A program made the translations under genes and the position numbers. A stretch of 64,000 bases of DNA, taken from positions 1 through 64,000 of the forward strand of contig JBOEGN010000008.1 of NCBI GenBank assembly GCA_050633445.1, in the 5' to 3' direction. Under the pieces are notes generated by a model. That model was given only the letters and a program-made list of their open reading frames with translations, searched no databases and was not told the origin of the DNA. Source of the stretch: Thalassobius sp050633445. GTDB taxonomy: Bacteria; Pseudomonadota; Alphaproteobacteria; Rhodobacterales; Rhodobacteraceae. Within the stretch, counting starts at the first letter, position 1; each line of letters opens with the position of its first letter. Below are positions 7,890 to 17,483 of this stretch, one piece after another.

Positions 7890-9209
7890 TTGCGACCCTG
7901 GGGCATTATCCTAAGCGTAGTGGCGCTGCTATTTCCGTTCATCTGGTTTTCAGAGATTGCAAAGGGCCGCGACATCATCGCGTTGTTCAGCCAGTTTATG
8001 GGCATCGCCTCGCTGATCGGCATGGCGATTGTACAGCTGATCGCGACCCGTTTGCCCGTTGTGGAATGGCTGTTTGGCGGGTTGGATCGGTCCTATATCG
8101 TGCATAAATGGCTGGGCATCATGTCGATGGTGTTTTTGCTGCTTCACGATACGGTGGACGCGGAAATGCGTGGCCTTGGGGCGCAGAATTTTGTTGAAGA
8201 ATTAGCCGAAACGCTGGGCGAGCTGAGCCTTTATGGCCTGCTGATCCTGGTGGTTATCACCGTGGCGACCTTTATCCCCTATCACCTGTGGCGTTGGACC
8301 CATCGTTTCATGGGTGGGTTTTTTCTGGCCGGGGCGCTGCACTATCTGTTTATCCTGAAACCCTTCAAGAACGGGGATCCGCTGGGCCTGTATGTGTCGG
8401 CTTTTTGCTTGCTGGGCGCGCTGGCTTTTGCATGGCGGTTGTTGCCTGCACGGATGCGACCCTCGCGCGGGTATGTTGTCAGTTCGGTCGAACAAACTGG
8501 CGGGGCGTTGGCCATCACAATGACGCCGAACGGCAGGCCGCTGCGGCACCGGGCGGGTCAGTTTGCCTTTGCCTGTTTTGACGGGGCCGAGCCTCACCCG
8601 TTTACCATTTCCTCGGCACCGCAATCGGACGGTTCTTTGCGGCTGAGCGTGGCCCGATTGGGTGACTATACCGCGCGGTTGCACCAAATGTTGCAGACCG
8701 GCACACCTGTTCGGCTAGAGGGGCCCTTTGGCCATTTCGAACGCGCCAAAACCAAGGGGCCACAGCTGTGGATCGCGGCGGGCATTGGCGTGACGCCCTT
8801 CCTGGCCTGGGCCAAAGAGCTGTCGGCGGATGATGCCCCCGTACACATGGTTTATTGCGTGCGAAGCGAGGCTGACGCGCCGCATCTGGCTGAACTTCGT
8901 GACAGAGCGGCAGCGCAAAAGAACCTGACTTTGCATGTCCACATTTCGGCCGACAAAGGGCGTGCCACGGCCGAGGGTATCATGGCGCAAACGGGTCTGT
9001 CCGGCGATGGTCTGACAGTCTCGTTCTGTGGGCCCAAGCCGATGCGACAGGCGTTGATCGACGGTTTCGCGGTTCATGGCGTGACCGGTCGACGGTTTAG
9101 ATACGAGGAGTTCGAGATCCGCACAGGCGTAGGTCTGCGGAAACTGGCAGCCCTGTTGTTCGAACGCGTCAGTCTGCCCCAAGGGGTGCAGGATCGCCTG
9201 ACGCGCTAG
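7890..9209 (+). CDS. ferric-reductase-like membrane flavoprotein (heme, FAD and NAD(P)H domains)
   Basis: The 439-residue product starts at TTG (7890), 9 bases after AAAGAGG. About six hydrophobic segments fill residues 1-190, with histidines in 'YIVHKWLG', 'LLLHDT', 'WRWTHRF' and 'GALHYLF' placed as in the ferric reductase-like transmembrane family that binds two b-hemes. A ferredoxin-NADP-reductase-like half follows: FAD site 'HPFTISSAP' near residue 233, nucleotide site 'IAAGIGVTPF' near 298, and 'FCGPKPM' near 380. It probably moves electrons from cytoplasmic NAD(P)H across the membrane. The acceptor cannot be told from sequence. The next gene encodes a periplasmic protease. Confidence 0.8.
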   Translation: MRPWGIILSVVALLFPFIWFSEIAKGRDIIALFSQFMGIASLIGMAIVQLIATRLPVVEWLFGGLDRSYIVHKWLGIMSMVFLLLHDTVDAEMRGLGAQNFVEELAETLGELSLYGLLILVVITVATFIPYHLWRWTHRFMGGFFLAGALHYLFILKPFKNGDPLGLYVSAFCLLGALAFAWRLLPARMRPSRGYVVSSVEQTGGALAITMTPNGRPLRHRAGQFAFACFDGAEPHPFTISSAPQSDGSLRLSVARLGDYTARLHQMLQTGTPVRLEGPFGHFERAKTKGPQLWIAAGIGVTPFLAWAKELSADDAPVHMVYCVRSEADAPHLAELRDRAAAQKNLTLHVHISADKGRATAEGIMAQTGLSGDGLTVSFCGPKPMRQALIDGFAVHGVTGRRFRYEEFEIRTGVGLRKLAALLFERVSLPQGVQDRLTR

Positions 9210-9287
9210 GTTTGCGGATGGGATGTCACGCGCTTGCATTCGCGCGCGCGCCCTCTCATATCATGGGCACGTATTGGAGAAAGCCCC

Positions 9288-10673
9288 ATGATCCGTTTGC
9301 TAATGGCTGCGTGCCTGACCGTTTTTGTTGCGCTGCCGGCCCATTCCGACACCCGCGTCCCTGAAAATCCGATGGAAATCCAGCTGGGCTTTGCGCCTTT
9401 GGTAAAGCAGGCCGCGCCTGCGGTGGTGAACATCTATGCCAAAAGGATCGTAGAGGAACGCTCCAGCCCGTTTCAGAACGACCCCTTCTTTCGGCAGTTC
9501 TTTGGGGACAGTTTGCGCAGTCGTCCGCGGGTCCAGAACTCGTTGGGGAGCGGCGTGATTCTATCGGATGACGGAATCGTGGTGACCAATTTCCATGTTG
9601 TCGGTGAGGCGACTGAGATTCGAGTCGTTCTGAACGACCGCCGCGAATTTGATGCGCAGGTGATGTTGGCGGACAAAGAGTCCGACCTGGCGATTCTGCG
9701 TCTCGACGGCGCCAAGGATATGCCCCATCTGTTCCTGCGCGACAGCGACCGGGTTGAGGTCGGCGAGTTGGTTTTGGCCATCGGCAACCCATTCGGTGTG
9801 GGCCAGACGGTGAGCAGTGGGATCGTGTCGGGGCTGGCACGGTCCGGTGTCGCGACTGGCAGCGCCAGAGGGTACTTCATCCAGACCGACGCGCCGATTA
9901 ATCCGGGGAATTCCGGTGGGGCGCTGATTGATGTGAATGGGCAATTGATTGGGGTGAACACGCGTATTTTGTCTCGTTCAGGCGGGTCGAACGGGATCGG
10001 CTTTGCGATCCCCGCCAATCTGGTGTCGCAATTTGTGACGCAGGCGCGCGCGGGCAATGCGACCTTTCAACGGCCTTGGGCTGGGATTGGCGGCCAGATC
10101 GTTGATGCCGACATGGCGCAAAGTCTGGAGTTGGAGCGTCCTGGGGGCGTCGTCATCTCGGCTCTGCACGAGGAAAGCCCCTTTTTGGCTGCCGGGCTGA
10201 AACAGGGCGATGTGGTGATCAGCGTCGACGACGAGGCGGTGAACACCCCCGCAGAGATGCTGTTCCGGATGAGCGTGGTCGGTCTGGGGCAGGAGGCCCG
10301 CATTTCCTATGTACGACAGGGCCGCGAAAACACCGCAAACGTGGCGATGATCCTGGCCCCTGAAATGCCCGAACGAGCGACTACTGTCTTGGGAAAACGC
10401 TCGGTTCTGCCAGGGTTGCAACTGTCGAACGTCAATCCGGCTGTGGTGGCCCAATATGGTTTACCCCTGTCTGCGACGGGTGTGGTGGTCGAGGTGCCGG
10501 GCCCCTATGGCGCACGTGCCGGGCTGCGTCCGGGGGACATTTTGGAAGAAATCAACGGTGAGGCGGTGCACACATCCACCAAAGCTCGGGACGCGTTGAC
10601 CGAAAATATGCGGGTGTTGTCACTGGAGGTGAAGCGCGGCTTGCAGCGGCTGCGCTTGCGGTTCAGATTGTGA
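9288..10673 (+). CDS. Do-type (HtrA/DegQ-like) periplasmic serine protease
   Basis: The chosen start gives 461 residues with a signal peptide (MIRLLMAACLTVFVALPAHS) and follows GGAGA at about 9276; an upstream in-frame start would bury the signal peptide. The trypsin-like domain has the catalytic triad His103 (NFHVVGE), Asp133 (KESDLAIL) and Ser209 (PGNSGGAL). Two PDZ domains follow at about residues 265-350 and 375-455. Such proteins degrade or refold damaged envelope proteins. It is followed after 3 bases by rarA. Several Do paralogues usually exist per genome, so the exact name is left open. Confidence 0.88.
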   Translation: MIRLLMAACLTVFVALPAHSDTRVPENPMEIQLGFAPLVKQAAPAVVNIYAKRIVEERSSPFQNDPFFRQFFGDSLRSRPRVQNSLGSGVILSDDGIVVTNFHVVGEATEIRVVLNDRREFDAQVMLADKESDLAILRLDGAKDMPHLFLRDSDRVEVGELVLAIGNPFGVGQTVSSGIVSGLARSGVATGSARGYFIQTDAPINPGNSGGALIDVNGQLIGVNTRILSRSGGSNGIGFAIPANLVSQFVTQARAGNATFQRPWAGIGGQIVDADMAQSLELERPGGVVISALHEESPFLAAGLKQGDVVISVDDEAVNTPAEMLFRMSVVGLGQEARISYVRQGRENTANVAMILAPEMPERATTVLGKRSVLPGLQLSNVNPAVVAQYGLPLSATGVVVEVPGPYGARAGLRPGDILEEINGEAVHTSTKARDALTENMRVLSLEVKRGLQRLRLRFRL

Positions 10674-10676
10674 TGT

Positions 10677-12005
10677 ATGGCTGATCTTTTCGACTCTTCC
10701 AAGGGTGCCACCGGCGAGTCGTCGGACGACCGCACCGCAAATGCTCCGCGCCCGCTGGCTGACCGGCTGCGGCCCCGGTCTTTGGGTGACGTGATCGGCC
10801 AGGAACAAGTGCTGGGCCCCGAGGCACCGCTTGGAGTGATGCTGTCTGCAGGGGCGTTGTCGTCCTTGGTTCTCTGGGGGCCGCCTGGGGTCGGGAAAAC
10901 CACCATCGCGCGGCTTTTGGCGGATGAAACCGACCTTCATTTCGTACAGATCAGCGCGATTTTCTCGGGTGTGGCCGAGCTGAAGAAGGTGTTCGAGGCA
11001 GCTAAGATACGGCGCGGAAACGGGCGGGGCACGCTCTTGTTCGTGGATGAAATCCATCGGTTCAATAAAGCCCAGCAAGATGGATTTCTGCCCTATATGG
11101 AGGATGGCACGATCCTTTTGGTCGGGGCGACGACGGAAAACCCCAGCTTCGAACTGAACGCCGCTGTTCTGAGCCGCGCGCAGGTGTTGGTTCTGGAAAG
11201 GCTGTCGTTGATCGACCTGGAACGCCTGGCGCAACGGGCGGAGCGCGAGCTGGACAAAGCGCTGCCCCTGATGGGCGAGGCGCGCGAAGCACTGCTAGAA
11301 ATGGCCGATGGCGATGGGCGGGCACTGCTGAACCTGATCGAACAGGTGGCGGCGTGGAAGGTTGACACGAAACTGACGCCTGATGCGTTGGGCACCCGTC
11401 TGATGCGCCGCGCCGCGCAATACGACAAGGGTGGAGACGAGCATTACAACCTGATCTCGGCCCTGCATAAATCTGTTCGCGGCTCTGACCCGGACGCGGC
11501 CTTGTACTGGTTTGCGCGGATGCTGACCGGGGGCGAAGATCCGCGCTATCTGGCGCGTCGGATCACGCGGATGGCGGTCGAGGATATCGGTCTGGCCGAT
11601 CCGCAGGCCCAGTCGGTTTGCCTGCATGCCTGGGAGATCTATGAACGTCTTGGCAGCCCCGAAGGCGAGCTGGCCCTGGCGCAGGCCGTGACCTATCTGG
11701 CGCTGGCGCCGAAATCCAATGCCGCCTATGCGGGGTATAAGGCGGCGATGCGGATGGCCAAAAAAACCGGATCAGCCATGCCGCCGAAACATATCCTGAA
11801 CGCGCCCACCAGTATGATGAAGGATCAGGGCTATGGTGATGGCTATGCCTATGACCACGATGCCGAAGATGGGTTTTCAGGGCAGAACTATTTCCCCGAG
11901 GGCGTGGAGCGGCCTGTGCTGTACGAACCCGTCGAGCGTGGCTTTGAACGTGAGTTGAAAAAGCGGTTGGACTATTTCTCGCGTCTGCGCGACCGGCGGG
12001 GCTAG
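10677..12005 (+). CDS. rarA: replication-associated recombination protein A (AAA+ ATPase)
   Basis: This 442-residue protein is of the RarA/MgsA/WRNIP1 family that acts at stalled replication forks. Walker A (GPPGVGKTT) lies at residues 68-76, Walker B (LLFVDEIHRF) at 119-128, and sensor 1 (GATTENPS) near 150. The C-terminal tetramerisation domain includes 'KSVRGSDPDAALYW' and 'APKSNAAY'. Length is normal. It begins 3 bases after the protease stop, suggesting a shared transcript. Confidence 0.93.
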   Translation: MADLFDSSKGATGESSDDRTANAPRPLADRLRPRSLGDVIGQEQVLGPEAPLGVMLSAGALSSLVLWGPPGVGKTTIARLLADETDLHFVQISAIFSGVAELKKVFEAAKIRRGNGRGTLLFVDEIHRFNKAQQDGFLPYMEDGTILLVGATTENPSFELNAAVLSRAQVLVLERLSLIDLERLAQRAERELDKALPLMGEAREALLEMADGDGRALLNLIEQVAAWKVDTKLTPDALGTRLMRRAAQYDKGGDEHYNLISALHKSVRGSDPDAALYWFARMLTGGEDPRYLARRITRMAVEDIGLADPQAQSVCLHAWEIYERLGSPEGELALAQAVTYLALAPKSNAAYAGYKAAMRMAKKTGSAMPPKHILNAPTSMMKDQGYGDGYAYDHDAEDGFSGQNYFPEGVERPVLYEPVERGFERELKKRLDYFSRLRDRRG

Positions 12006-12086
12006 GACGCCTTCGGCGAGGGTATTTAGGCCAAGAAGAAGCTGCTATCCTTGACATTCAGGTGGTCCGCGCCCAGAGGTGTGCCG

Positions 12087-12464
12087 ATGATGACAACGTT
12101 ATTGCAAGTGGCCCTTGGGGGCGCAATCGGCGCCAGCGGGCGCTATTTGACGGGTATGGCCGCAAGCCGCCTGATGGGGCCTGGATTCCCATGGGGTACG
12201 CTGGCGGTGAACATTCTGGGCAGCTTTGTGATGGGGGTCATCGTGGTGGTCCTGGGGCACTATAGCGCCAATCGTTTTGCACCGTTGTTAATGACTGGGA
12301 TCCTTGGCGGGTTCACCACGTTTTCAGCCTTTTCGCTGGATGCGGTGACGTTGTGGGAACGTGGGCAGGTCGTGACGGCTGTTGCCTATGTCGGGGCCTC
12401 GGTTCTGTTGTCTTTGGGGGCCATCGTCCTGGGTCTGATTTTCGCGCGGAGTATCGTTCAATGA
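12087..12464 (+). CDS. crcB: fluoride exporter CrcB/Fluc
   Basis: The 125-residue membrane protein starts 'MMTTLLQVALGGAIGAS' after AGAGG at about 12075. It has four hydrophobic segments and both family signatures: 'PWGTLAVNILGSFVMG' near residue 35 and 'GFTTFSAFS' near 75. Fluc proteins form dual-topology dimeric fluoride channels that protect against fluoride. I saw no fluoride riboswitch in the 80 bases upstream. The stop overlaps the start of the next gene (ATGA). Confidence 0.93.
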   Translation: MMTTLLQVALGGAIGASGRYLTGMAASRLMGPGFPWGTLAVNILGSFVMGVIVVVLGHYSANRFAPLLMTGILGGFTTFSAFSLDAVTLWERGQVVTAVAYVGASVLLSLGAIVLGLIFARSIVQ

Positions 12465-13504
12465 GCAGGGTTCAAATGGTCACGATTGGCCCAGGCGAGG
12501 GCGATCAGCGTCTGGATCGCTGGCTAAAGCGGAAATTCCCGCATCTGGGTCAGGGGCGTATCGAAAAGATGTGCCGCAAGGGCGAGCTGCGCGTGGATGG
12601 TGGCCGATGCAAGGCCAACACTCGGATTGATGTCGGGCAAGAAGTGCGTATTCCGCCCTTGCCTGAACCCGGCGAGGTGAAGGCTCAACAGCGGACGCGT
12701 ATTTCCGCAGCGGACACCAAGATGATGATGGATGCGATCCTGTATAAGGATGACGATATCATCGTGCTGAACAAACCTGCGGGATTGCCGGTTCAGGGGG
12801 GCTCAAAGCAAACCCGTCACGTGGACGGGCTGAACGAGGCGCTGTGTTTCGACTATGATGAAAAGCCGCGATTGGTGCATCGGTTGGACAAGGATACCAG
12901 CGGTGTTCTGATTTTGGGGCGTACACGCGAGGCGGCCTCGGCGCTGACCGCGGCGTTCCGACACCGTGAGACCCGCAAGATTTACTGGGCTTTGGTGGCC
13001 GGTGTCCCAACGCCTTATCTGGGCGAGATCAAGTACGGTCTGGTCAAAGCTGCGGGTCATGGGCGCGGTGGTGAAGGCGAGAAAATGGTCTGCGTACACC
13101 CGCGCGATATGAACGCTACCCCGGGGGCAAAACGCGCGCATACTTTGTACGCGACCCTGTATCGGGTGGCCGGACGGTCGGCTTGGGTCGCGATGGAGCC
13201 GGTTACGGGCCGGACCCACCAGTTGCGCGCGCATATGGCCGAGATCGGGCATCCGATCATTGGCGATGGCAAATATGGTGGCTCGGGTCAGGAAAATATG
13301 GGCGACGGATGGGGCGCTCAGCTGGGCGGCATCATCAGCAAGAAACTGCATCTGCATGCTCGCCGATTGCAGATCGAACATCCCGTGACGCGCAAGGTGA
13401 TGGAGTTTACCGCGCCCTTGCCCGAGCATATGGCGCAGAGCTGGGAGACCTTTGGCTGGAGCGAAGATCTGGCTGCGGATGATCCCTTCGAAAGCCTGCA
13501 ATGA
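12461..13504 (+). CDS. 23S rRNA pseudouridine synthase, RluC/RluD family
   Basis: This 347-residue protein starts at the ATG overlapping the crcB stop. An S4 RNA-binding domain (about residues 15-75: 'RLDRWLKRKFPHLGQGRIEK') is followed by the RluA-family catalytic domain with 'LVHRLDKDTSGVLIL', where the aspartate is the catalytic nucleophile, and the downstream 'GRTHQLRAHMAEIGHPIIGD'. It isomerises specific uridines in 23S rRNA. The S4 domain and length fit RluC better than RluD or RluA, but this is not decisive. Confidence 0.88.
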   Translation: MSRVQMVTIGPGEGDQRLDRWLKRKFPHLGQGRIEKMCRKGELRVDGGRCKANTRIDVGQEVRIPPLPEPGEVKAQQRTRISAADTKMMMDAILYKDDDIIVLNKPAGLPVQGGSKQTRHVDGLNEALCFDYDEKPRLVHRLDKDTSGVLILGRTREAASALTAAFRHRETRKIYWALVAGVPTPYLGEIKYGLVKAAGHGRGGEGEKMVCVHPRDMNATPGAKRAHTLYATLYRVAGRSAWVAMEPVTGRTHQLRAHMAEIGHPIIGDGKYGGSGQENMGDGWGAQLGGIISKKLHLHARRLQIEHPVTRKVMEFTAPLPEHMAQSWETFGWSEDLAADDPFESLQ

Positions 13505-14175
13505 CCGCGCCCCTGCGGCTGATCATCTTTGATGTGGACGGTACTCTGGTGGACAGCCAGGGAGATATCGTCGCCTCGATGACCGCCGCGTTTCAGGGCG
13601 AGGGGCTGACCGTTCCTGCGCGTGCCGCGATCCTGTCTATCGTTGGATTGTCGCTGGAGGTGGCGATTCCGATGTTGGCTCGGGGGTTGAGCGATGCAAC
13701 CTATGCGCGCTTGGTCGACGGCTACAAATCTGCCTATATGCAGTTGCGCGCCAGTCAGGGGACGCAACATAGCAGTCCTTTGTATCCCGGCATTAGGTCC
13801 GTTTTGGATGAACTGAATGCCGTGCCCGAATTTCTGCTGGGTGTGGCGACAGGGAAATCGCGGCGCGGGCTGGATGCTTTGCTAAGTGGGCACCAGATGA
13901 CCGGATTGTTCCTGACGCAGCAGGTTGCGGACCATCATCCCTCAAAGCCCCATCCCGCGATGTTGGAGGCCGCGCTGGCCGAAACCGGGGTTGCGGCGGA
14001 ACATGCGGTGATGATCGGCGATACCGAGTTTGACATGGCCATGGCCCGTGCCGCCGGAGTGCGCGCGATCGGGGTTAGCTGGGGCTATCATACTGTGGAT
14101 CGGCTGGACGCGGCGGACAAACTGGTCCATAGCGTGCCCGACCTTCCCGGAGCGATCCGGACAGTGTGGGAGTAG
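13501..14175 (+). CDS. HAD-superfamily phosphatase (phosphoglycolate phosphatase-like)
   Basis: This 224-residue protein has HAD motif I 'DVDGTLVDS' with nucleophile Asp11 and acid/base Asp13, motif II in 'GVATGKSRRGL' near residue 118, motif III lysine near 150 ('HPSKPHPAM'), and motif IV 'MIGDTEFDMAMA' near 170. A helical cap lies between motifs I and II. It hydrolyses a small phosphate ester. Phosphoglycolate is one possible substrate, but specificity cannot be read. It overlaps the preceding gene by four bases. Confidence 0.85.
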   Translation: MTAPLRLIIFDVDGTLVDSQGDIVASMTAAFQGEGLTVPARAAILSIVGLSLEVAIPMLARGLSDATYARLVDGYKSAYMQLRASQGTQHSSPLYPGIRSVLDELNAVPEFLLGVATGKSRRGLDALLSGHQMTGLFLTQQVADHHPSKPHPAMLEAALAETGVAAEHAVMIGDTEFDMAMARAAGVRAIGVSWGYHTVDRLDAADKLVHSVPDLPGAIRTVWE

Positions 14176-14178
14176 ACG

Positions 14179-14892
14179 ATGAGCGCATGGAAAGCGAAAC
14201 GCTTTTGGAAAGAAACCAAGGCCGCTGAGGTCGAAGGCGGATTTTCCGTGTTGTTGGACGGGCGCAACGTGAAAACGCCGGCGAAAACGCCTCTGGTCGT
14301 GCCCACGTTGGCGATGGCGCAGGCAATCGCCACCGAATGGGACGCGCAAGAGGGCGAAGTCCAGCCGTTAACCATGCCAGTGATGCGCGGGGCCAACGCG
14401 GCTTTGGATAAGGTGAGCAACCAGTTTGACGAAGTTGCCGCCATGTTGGCCGAATATGGCGCCACTGATCTGCTGTGCTATCGCGCCGACAGCCCGCAGG
14501 AATTGATCCAACGGCAAGCGGCCGCCTGGGACCCGATTCTGGACTGGGCTGCGGATGCTTTGGGGGCGCGACTGAATAGCGCACAGGGCGTGATGTTTGT
14601 GCCCCAGGATACAGCGACCCTGCAAAATCTGCATGATCGGGTGCGCCGGATGACCTCGTTCGAATTGGCCGCATTCCACGACCTGGTGGGCATCAGTGGC
14701 TCGTTGATTTTGGGATTCGCAGCGGTTCGGGATCACCTGCCAATTGAAGCCATTTGGGACCTTTCACGCCTGGATGAAACCTGGCAGGCCGAGCAATGGG
14801 GCGTCGATGACGAGGCGGCAGAGCTGGCCGCCTCAAAACGTGAAGAATTCCTGCGGGCCAAGCGATTCTACGAGCTTTGCCAAGCGGTCTAA
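14179..14892 (+). CDS. ATP12-family F1-ATPase assembly chaperone
   Basis: The 237-residue protein begins 'MSAWKAKRFWKETKAAEVEGG' and carries the ATP12 family features 'LLDGRNVKTPAKTPL', 'EWDAQEGEVQPLTMPVMRGAN' and 'DLLCYRADSPQELIQRQ'. In mitochondria ATP12 chaperones the F1 alpha subunit; alphaproteobacteria hold the bacterial counterparts. It begins 3 bases after the HAD gene, closing a run of four tightly packed genes that starts with crcB. Confidence 0.9.
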   Translation: MSAWKAKRFWKETKAAEVEGGFSVLLDGRNVKTPAKTPLVVPTLAMAQAIATEWDAQEGEVQPLTMPVMRGANAALDKVSNQFDEVAAMLAEYGATDLLCYRADSPQELIQRQAAAWDPILDWAADALGARLNSAQGVMFVPQDTATLQNLHDRVRRMTSFELAAFHDLVGISGSLILGFAAVRDHLPIEAIWDLSRLDETWQAEQWGVDDEAAELAASKREEFLRAKRFYELCQAV

Positions 14893-15092
14893 TGTGATCA
14901 AAAATTACTGGGTGTCCTTGCGTCAACATCCATTGGCTGTGCCGAATTCCTGATCAGTCCCTTGACCTTTGGGGTCGAATTTGCCCAAACTTCCATCACT
15001 GAGAGGGGAAAACCTTTTCAGCTGTGCTTCTGTTCACTCAAGATCAGAATAACCGCCGACCATATCAGGCGGTAAATCAGGATGAGGTAAAA

Positions 15093-16109
15093 ATGAAGAA
15101 ATCCGTATTTTTTGGCGCGCTCACCGTCGCTGGATTGGCCGCTGGAGCTGCAGCTGCTGGTACACTTGATGACGTACAAGCGCGTGGCAAACTGCGTTGT
15201 GGCGTAACTGTCGGCTTGGTGGGCTTTGCTGCACCAGACGCGAATGGCAAATGGGACGGCTTTGATGTCGGGTTCTGTCGTGCCGTCGCCGCAGCGGTTC
15301 TGGGCGATGGGGACGCCGTAGAATTCGTACCGACCACCGGTAAGACTCGCTTCACGGCGCTGGCTTCTGGCGAAATCGACATGCTGGCCCGGAACACCAC
15401 CTGGACCTTCTCGCGCGATGTCGATCTGAAGTTCGAATTCGTTGGCGTGAACTACTATGACGGCCAAGGCTTTATGGTTCCCAAAGAGCTGGGCATTTCG
15501 TCCGCTAAGGAACTGGATGGCGCAACCGTCTGCATTCAAACCGGCACCACGACCGAGCTGAACCTGGCGGACTTCTTCCGCACCAACAACATCAGCTACG
15601 AGCCGGTTCCCGTTGAAACCAACGCTGAGATTCAGCAGCAGTACCTGGCCGGTGCTTGCGACGTGTATACCACTGATGCTTCGGGTCTGGCGGCCACTCG
15701 CGCCACTTTCGAAGATCCCTCGGCACACGCGGTTCTGCCCGAAATCATCTCGAAAGAGCCGTTGGGCCCATTGGTCCGTCACGGTGACAACGAATGGGGC
15801 GACGTCGTTCGCTGGACTTTGAACGCTCTGATCGCGTCCGAAGAGCTGGGCATCACCTCGGCCAATATCGGCGAGATGGCTGCCGGCACCAACAACCCAG
15901 AAATCAACCGTCTGCTGGGCACCGAAGGTAACCTGGGCGAAATGCTGGGTCTGGACGCTGGTTGGGCCAAAGCTGCGATCATGGTTGGCGGCAACTATGG
16001 CGAAGTGTTCGAAAAGAACATCGGCGAAGCATCGCCCGTCGGTCTGGCACGCGGCCTGAACGCACAATGGACCGAAGGTGGTCTGCTGTACGCTCCGCCG
16101 TTCCGCTAA
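15093..16109 (+). CDS. bztA: glutamate/glutamine/aspartate/asparagine-binding periplasmic protein
   Basis: The 338-residue protein starts 'MKKSVFFGALTVAGLAAG' after GATGAGG, giving a clear signal peptide cleaved near residue 21. It is a polar amino acid binding protein: 'GKLRCGVTVGLVGFAAPD', 'DGFDVGFCRAVAAAV', 'NTTWTFSRD' and 'YEPVPVETNAEIQQQYLAG' match the BztA/AapJ family. It delivers substrate to BztBCD encoded next. The strong hairpin after the stop probably allows much more of this protein than of the membrane subunits. Confidence 0.93.
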   Translation: MKKSVFFGALTVAGLAAGAAAAGTLDDVQARGKLRCGVTVGLVGFAAPDANGKWDGFDVGFCRAVAAAVLGDGDAVEFVPTTGKTRFTALASGEIDMLARNTTWTFSRDVDLKFEFVGVNYYDGQGFMVPKELGISSAKELDGATVCIQTGTTTELNLADFFRTNNISYEPVPVETNAEIQQQYLAGACDVYTTDASGLAATRATFEDPSAHAVLPEIISKEPLGPLVRHGDNEWGDVVRWTLNALIASEELGITSANIGEMAAGTNNPEINRLLGTEGNLGEMLGLDAGWAKAAIMVGGNYGEVFEKNIGEASPVGLARGLNAQWTEGGLLYAPPFR

Positions 16110-16121
16110 GACATTGAATAA

Positions 16122-16154
16122 AAAGAAGGGCGCGGATTTCCGGCGCCCTTCTTT
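16122..16154 (+). terminator. strong hairpin after bztA (partial terminator)
   Basis: AAAGAAGGGCGC (16122-16133) pairs perfectly with GCGCCCTTCTTT (16143-16154), twelve base pairs with a short loop. The trailing T-rich arm is part of the stem. It lies between the binding-protein gene and bztB, 80 bases before the next start, the usual place for a partial terminator or 3'-end-protecting hairpin in ABC importer operons. Confidence 0.8.
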
Positions 16155-16234
16155 GCTTCTACCAAACCAATAATTCGGCCATCGGGCCCCTGTGGACCCG
16201 GACAAAAATCAAGGTCGAAAGACGGGGAACCCTT

Positions 16235-17482
16235 ATGACCACTTTGACCGACCCTCCGAAGGAGTCGTTTCGGCTATCTATGCTGATATACGACACCCGG
16301 TATCGTTCGATGACCATTCAGGTCGTGGCGATTATCGGCTTCATGCTTTTGTTTTTCTGGTTGTTCAACAACACCGCTAAGAACCTTCTGGAACTGGGCA
16401 AAGAACCCAGCTTTGGGTTCCTGGCAGAGCCTGCGGGCTATGACATCAACCAGCGTTTGATAGACTACGACAATCAAAATACCCATTTCCGCGCGGCCTT
16501 TGTGGGGCTGTTGAACACCTTGTTGGTGGCGGTATTGGGTTGCATCACGGCCACCGTATTGGGCGTGGTGATCGGCGTGCTGCGCCTGTCCAAGAACTGG
16601 CTGATCGCGCGCATCATGACGGTCTATGTCGAGCTGTTCCGTAATGTCCCGGTCCTGCTGTGGATCGTGTTCTGCATGGCCATCCTGATCGAGACGTTGC
16701 CCGCCCCCCGTGCCTTCCGTGGGGTTGAAACCGGCTCTTTCGTGGCAACGAACCGGGGTTTTTATATACCCGAGCCGCTGTTTACGAACAGTCTGGGCAA
16801 CATTCACCTGTTTGGTCAGTCCAGCCTGCGTTTTGATATCTCGATTGACTTGATCGTGGTGCTGATCGCGCTGGCCATCGGCTTTACCGCTCGGCATTTC
16901 ATCAACAAACGCGCCAGCGTTATCCAAGAGGCCACCGGGGATCGCCCGACCACTTGGTACCTGAATCTGGCGGCCATTCTGGTGCCGGTGATTGTGGTTC
17001 TGGTCGCGCTTGGGTTCCATCTGGGCAATCCCGAACTGAAGGGGTTCAACTTCAAGGGTGGCATCTATATGCGTAACTCCTTGATCGCGTTGTGGCTGGC
17101 CCTGTCGCTGTATACCGCTGCTTTCATTGCAGAAAACGTTCGGGCGGGTATCCTTGCGATCTCGAAAGGCCAGACCGAGGCCGCCGCGGCCCTGGGCTTG
17201 CGCCCTCGGCGGGTCATGAGCCTGGTGGTCTTGCCACAGGCGATGCGGGTGATTATCCCGCCGTTGATTTCGCAATACCTGAACCTGACCAAGAACTCGT
17301 CGCTGGCCATCGCTGTTGGCTATATGGATCTGACGGGGACCCTAATGGGGATCACCATGAACCAAACTGGCCGCGAGCTGGAGACGGTTCTGATCGGTAT
17401 GCTGATCTATCTGTTGATCAGTCTCAGCATCTCGTTGGTGATGAATTGGTACAACAATAGCGTCAAATTGGTGGAGCGGTGA
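16235..17482 (+). CDS. bztB: amino acid ABC transporter permease BztB
   Basis: This 415-residue inner-membrane permease belongs to the BztB/AapQ type: a first membrane segment near residues 28-48, a long periplasmic stretch, then the transport domain. The 'NTLLVAVLGCITATVLGVVIGVLRLS' region starts the ABC-permease fold and the cytoplasmic EAA-like loop reads 'SKGQTEAAAALGLRPRRVM' near residue 318. It pairs with BztC, encoded 1 base downstream. Confidence 0.92.
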   Translation: MTTLTDPPKESFRLSMLIYDTRYRSMTIQVVAIIGFMLLFFWLFNNTAKNLLELGKEPSFGFLAEPAGYDINQRLIDYDNQNTHFRAAFVGLLNTLLVAVLGCITATVLGVVIGVLRLSKNWLIARIMTVYVELFRNVPVLLWIVFCMAILIETLPAPRAFRGVETGSFVATNRGFYIPEPLFTNSLGNIHLFGQSSLRFDISIDLIVVLIALAIGFTARHFINKRASVIQEATGDRPTTWYLNLAAILVPVIVVLVALGFHLGNPELKGFNFKGGIYMRNSLIALWLALSLYTAAFIAENVRAGILAISKGQTEAAAALGLRPRRVMSLVVLPQAMRVIIPPLISQYLNLTKNSSLAIAVGYMDLTGTLMGITMNQTGRELETVLIGMLIYLLISLSISLVMNWYNNSVKLVER

Positions 17483-17483
17483 T

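Noticed and set aside
12006..12086. Fluoride riboswitch before crcB
   Set aside because: The conserved pseudoknot sequence of that riboswitch is not present in the 80-base gap.
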